Shown here: positions 5,363-6,823 of the stretch, in pieces
Position numbering within the stretch: position 1 is the first letter of the stretch
Layout: each line of letters opens with the position of its first letter
NCBI GenBank assembly: GCA_029256665.1
Contig: JAQSXN010000220.1
Location: 1 to 6,823, forward strand
From: Paenibacillus sp.
GTDB taxonomy: Bacteria > Bacillota > Bacilli > Paenibacillales > Paenibacillaceae
Direction: 5' to 3'
Length of the DNA: 6,823 nt
Position numbers and translations under genes: made by a program
Notes under the pieces: generated by a model
Seen by the model: only the letters and a program-made list of their open reading frames with translations
The model's database searches: none
What the model was told of the DNA's origin: nothing

Positions 5363-6253
5363 TCAGAAGATGCGGTAATTGGCGAAGCGTGCGGCTAGCA
5401 CATAAGAGACGGCGATCAGGAGAAAACTGACGATGGACTTGAGCAAGCCGACTGCCGTGGCCAAACCGTATTGAATTTCCAGCAATCCCGCGCGATACAC
5501 GTACGTATCGATGATATCCCCGGATTGATAAACGATCGGATTATACAAATTCAGAACTTGCTCGAAGCCGGCATTAAGCACGTTGCCCAAGCTAAGCGTC
5601 GCCAACAGGATAATCGTCGGCAGCAAGCTCGGTATCGTAATGTGGAGCAAGCGCTGGAAGCGGTTCGCTCCGTCGATTGCGGCAGCCTCGTACAAATTCG
5701 TATTAATCGATGTAAGCGCGGCGATATAAATGATCGTATTGAAGCCGAATTCCTTCCATACGTCGCTCGCCACGAGAATGGTCCGAAACCAGTTATTGCT
5801 CTGCAAGAATAGGATGGACTCTCCGCCAAACCACTGGATAATCTGATTGATGATGCCTTCCAGGCTCAGAAGATTGATCAGGATGCCCGAAAGAATAACC
5901 CAGGACATGAAATGGGGCAAATAAACGATCGTCTGAACGAATCGTTTGAATTTCATATTCATGACTTCATGAAGCATCAAAGCGAACACGAACGGTATCA
6001 ACATGCCGAACAAAATTTTCAATGACGCGATCGCCAGCGTATTGACGAAAATCAAACGGCTGTCCGGCAAAGAAAACATATAATCGAAGTTTTCCCAGCC
6101 TACCCAGTCGGAACGGAAAATGCCGAGCGTCGGCTGATAATCCTGGAAAGCGATCGCGATGCCGAACATGGGCACGACGCTGAACACGAGCAGAAAAGCG
6201 ATGCCGGGCAATAACATGAAATGGTAATGACGGATAAAAGAACGGTTTTTCAT
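5363..6253 (-). CDS. Carbohydrate ABC transporter permease, LplB-like
   Basis: A 296-residue inner-membrane permease of the MalF-like family (CUT1), the partner of the downstream YtcP-like protein. Six hydrophobic segments can be placed (about 13-36, 68-94, 108-130, 156-180, 206-228, 262-288). The EAA loop reads EAAAIDGAN from Glu189 with Pro208 at its end, the expected contact for a shared MsmX-type ATPase. The region HFMLLPGIAFLLVFSVVPMFG near the N-terminus and the ending FANYRIF are characteristic of LplB-type proteins from Paenibacillaceae. The ATG at 6251-6253 is preceded by AGGTGGA with six bases between; an earlier ATG overlaps this site but is out of frame. It lies 98 bases after the binding-protein gene, with a hairpin in the gap. 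Confidence 0.94.
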   Translation of the reverse strand: MKNRSFIRHYHFMLLPGIAFLLVFSVVPMFGIAIAFQDYQPTLGIFRSDWVGWENFDYMFSLPDSRLIFVNTLAIASLKILFGMLIPFVFALMLHEVMNMKFKRFVQTIVYLPHFMSWVILSGILINLLSLEGIINQIIQWFGGESILFLQSNNWFRTILVASDVWKEFGFNTIIYIAALTSINTNLYEAAAIDGANRFQRLLHITIPSLLPTIILLATLSLGNVLNAGFEQVLNLYNPIVYQSGDIIDTYVYRAGLLEIQYGLATAVGLLKSIVSFLLIAVSYVLAARFANYRIF

Positions 6254-6286
6254 TGCATCTCCACCTATGCGCGAGTTTCCGATATT

Positions 6287-6323
6287 TTAAGAAGGGGCTG
6301 CTTTATTTTCACGGCAGCCCCTT
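6287..6323 (-). terminator. Intercistronic hairpin after the binding-protein gene
   Basis: AAGGGGCTGC (6292-6301) and GCAGCCCCTT (6314-6323) are perfect reverse complements, ten base pairs with a 12-base loop. In the direction of transcription the stem is followed by TCTTAAAAT, a short broken T-tract. It stands 29 bases after the stop of the binding-protein gene and 38 bases before the permease start. Such elements in binding-protein importers act as partial terminators or as barriers to 3' decay, making the binding protein more abundant than the permeases. That role is inferred from family context. Confidence 0.6.
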
Positions 6324-6351
6324 ACTGACGTTGCGATGAATGAGGGCTTAG

Positions 6352-6823
6352 TTACTTCCCTTGAAGCGCCTCTGCGATTTCCTTGGCGACATCGTCGCCG
6401 CCGATGGATTTCCATGTGGCCACGAAATTGTCGAACTCGTCTAATGGCGATGTGCCGGTAATGATCTTCAGGAACGTTTCATTCTCAAGCTTATCGAGGT
6501 TTGCGCCCCGTTTAAGCATCGTTTCGGTTTTGCCGTAGAAGACCGGCTCCACTCTTTTCAATTCCTTGGCGCCGGTTACCGCGGCGGCCTTATAGAAGGC
6601 CAGCGAGTCGGCGTAGGCCGCCATGTCTTGCTTCGGATTTTCCTTGTTCTTCAGAACCGCTTCCACCCTTGGCAAGATCCGAGCGGGCAAGCCGGTTTTG
6701 TCGTTGTCTTGCAGGGCTTTCTCGAAGATCGGAACGTCGCGCGCCAAGGAATCCTGGAAGTCCAATTGCAGGTTCAGCGGGTAGTTCAGCCAACCTACGC
6801 CAATGCCTTTGTAAAGCTCTTGG
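6352..6823 (-). CDS. Extracellular solute-binding protein, C-terminal part
   Basis: The frame is open from the right edge to TAA at 6352-6354 and gives the last 156 residues of a family 1 solute-binding protein of the LipO type; the lipoprotein signal and N-terminal two thirds are outside the window. Seen here: the aromatic GVGWLNYPLNLQ near the edge, a helix-rich stretch with lysines and charged residues (FEKALQDNDK, AAYADSLAFYKAA), and a C-terminus typical of these proteins, in which ETFLKIITGTSPLDEFDNFVATWKSIGGDDVAKEIAEAL forms the last helices (given in abbreviated reading: ITG-SPLDEFD-F then W-GG). The protein would be anchored outside the membrane and hand a sugar or oligosaccharide to the LplB/YtcP-like channel. 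The ligand cannot be read from this fragment. No in-frame start is needed in the visible part; a TTG at 6763-6765 is internal. Confidence 0.88.
   Translation of the reverse strand, partial: QELYKGIGVGWLNYPLNLQLDFQDSLARDVPIFEKALQDNDKTGLPARILPRVEAVLKNKENPKQDMAAYADSLAFYKAAAVTGAKELKRVEPVFYGKTETMLKRGANLDKLENETFLKIITGTSPLDEFDNFVATWKSIGGDDVAKEIAEALQGK

Overview
The window looks like chromosomal DNA from a Paenibacillus-type Firmicute (Paenibacillaceae). The basis is a carbohydrate ABC importer of the LipO/LplB/YtcP kind beside a YesM-type sensor histidine kinase, strong AAGGAGG ribosome binding sites and moderate GC content. The genus is an inference from gene content, not from a marker gene.

Layout. 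Positions 1-298 hold no convincing gene but do hold a well-formed leftward sigma-A promoter (102-130) that must serve a gene beyond the left edge. At 299-538 (+) is an unrecognised 79-residue protein with a strong ribosome binding site, followed four bases later by a possible 30-codon ORF (543-635). A 45-base near-perfect palindrome (636-680) separates these from a convergent gene at 725-1147 (-) for a PhnB/YjdN-like VOC (glyoxalase-fold) protein. Next, all on the minus strand, are two successive hairpins with T-tracts, then trpB (1345-2505), a YesM-type sensor kinase (2620-4335, TTG start), a YtcP-like permease (4466-5347), an LplB-like permease (5363-6253) and the C-terminal 156 residues of the solute-binding lipoprotein (6352 to the right edge).

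How they work together. Read in the direction of transcription, the order is binding protein, hairpin, LplB-like permease, YtcP-like permease, sensor kinase. The first four steps form an apparent operon for capture and import of an unidentified, probably complex, carbohydrate. No ATPase gene is present, as is usual for this class, which typically borrows a shared MsmX-type ATPase. The hairpin after the binding-protein gene probably lowers permease expression relative to the binding protein. The kinase would sense an extracellular signal and phosphorylate a YesN-type response regulator, but no such regulator is in the window. trpB is physically separate from the other trp genes here and has its own terminator.

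I see no mobile element, CRISPR array, tRNA or rRNA, and no strong sign of a new multi-gene system. The points most worth a second look are the leftward promoter, the unknown small ORF pair, the start region of the kinase, the solitary trpB, and the missing response regulator.
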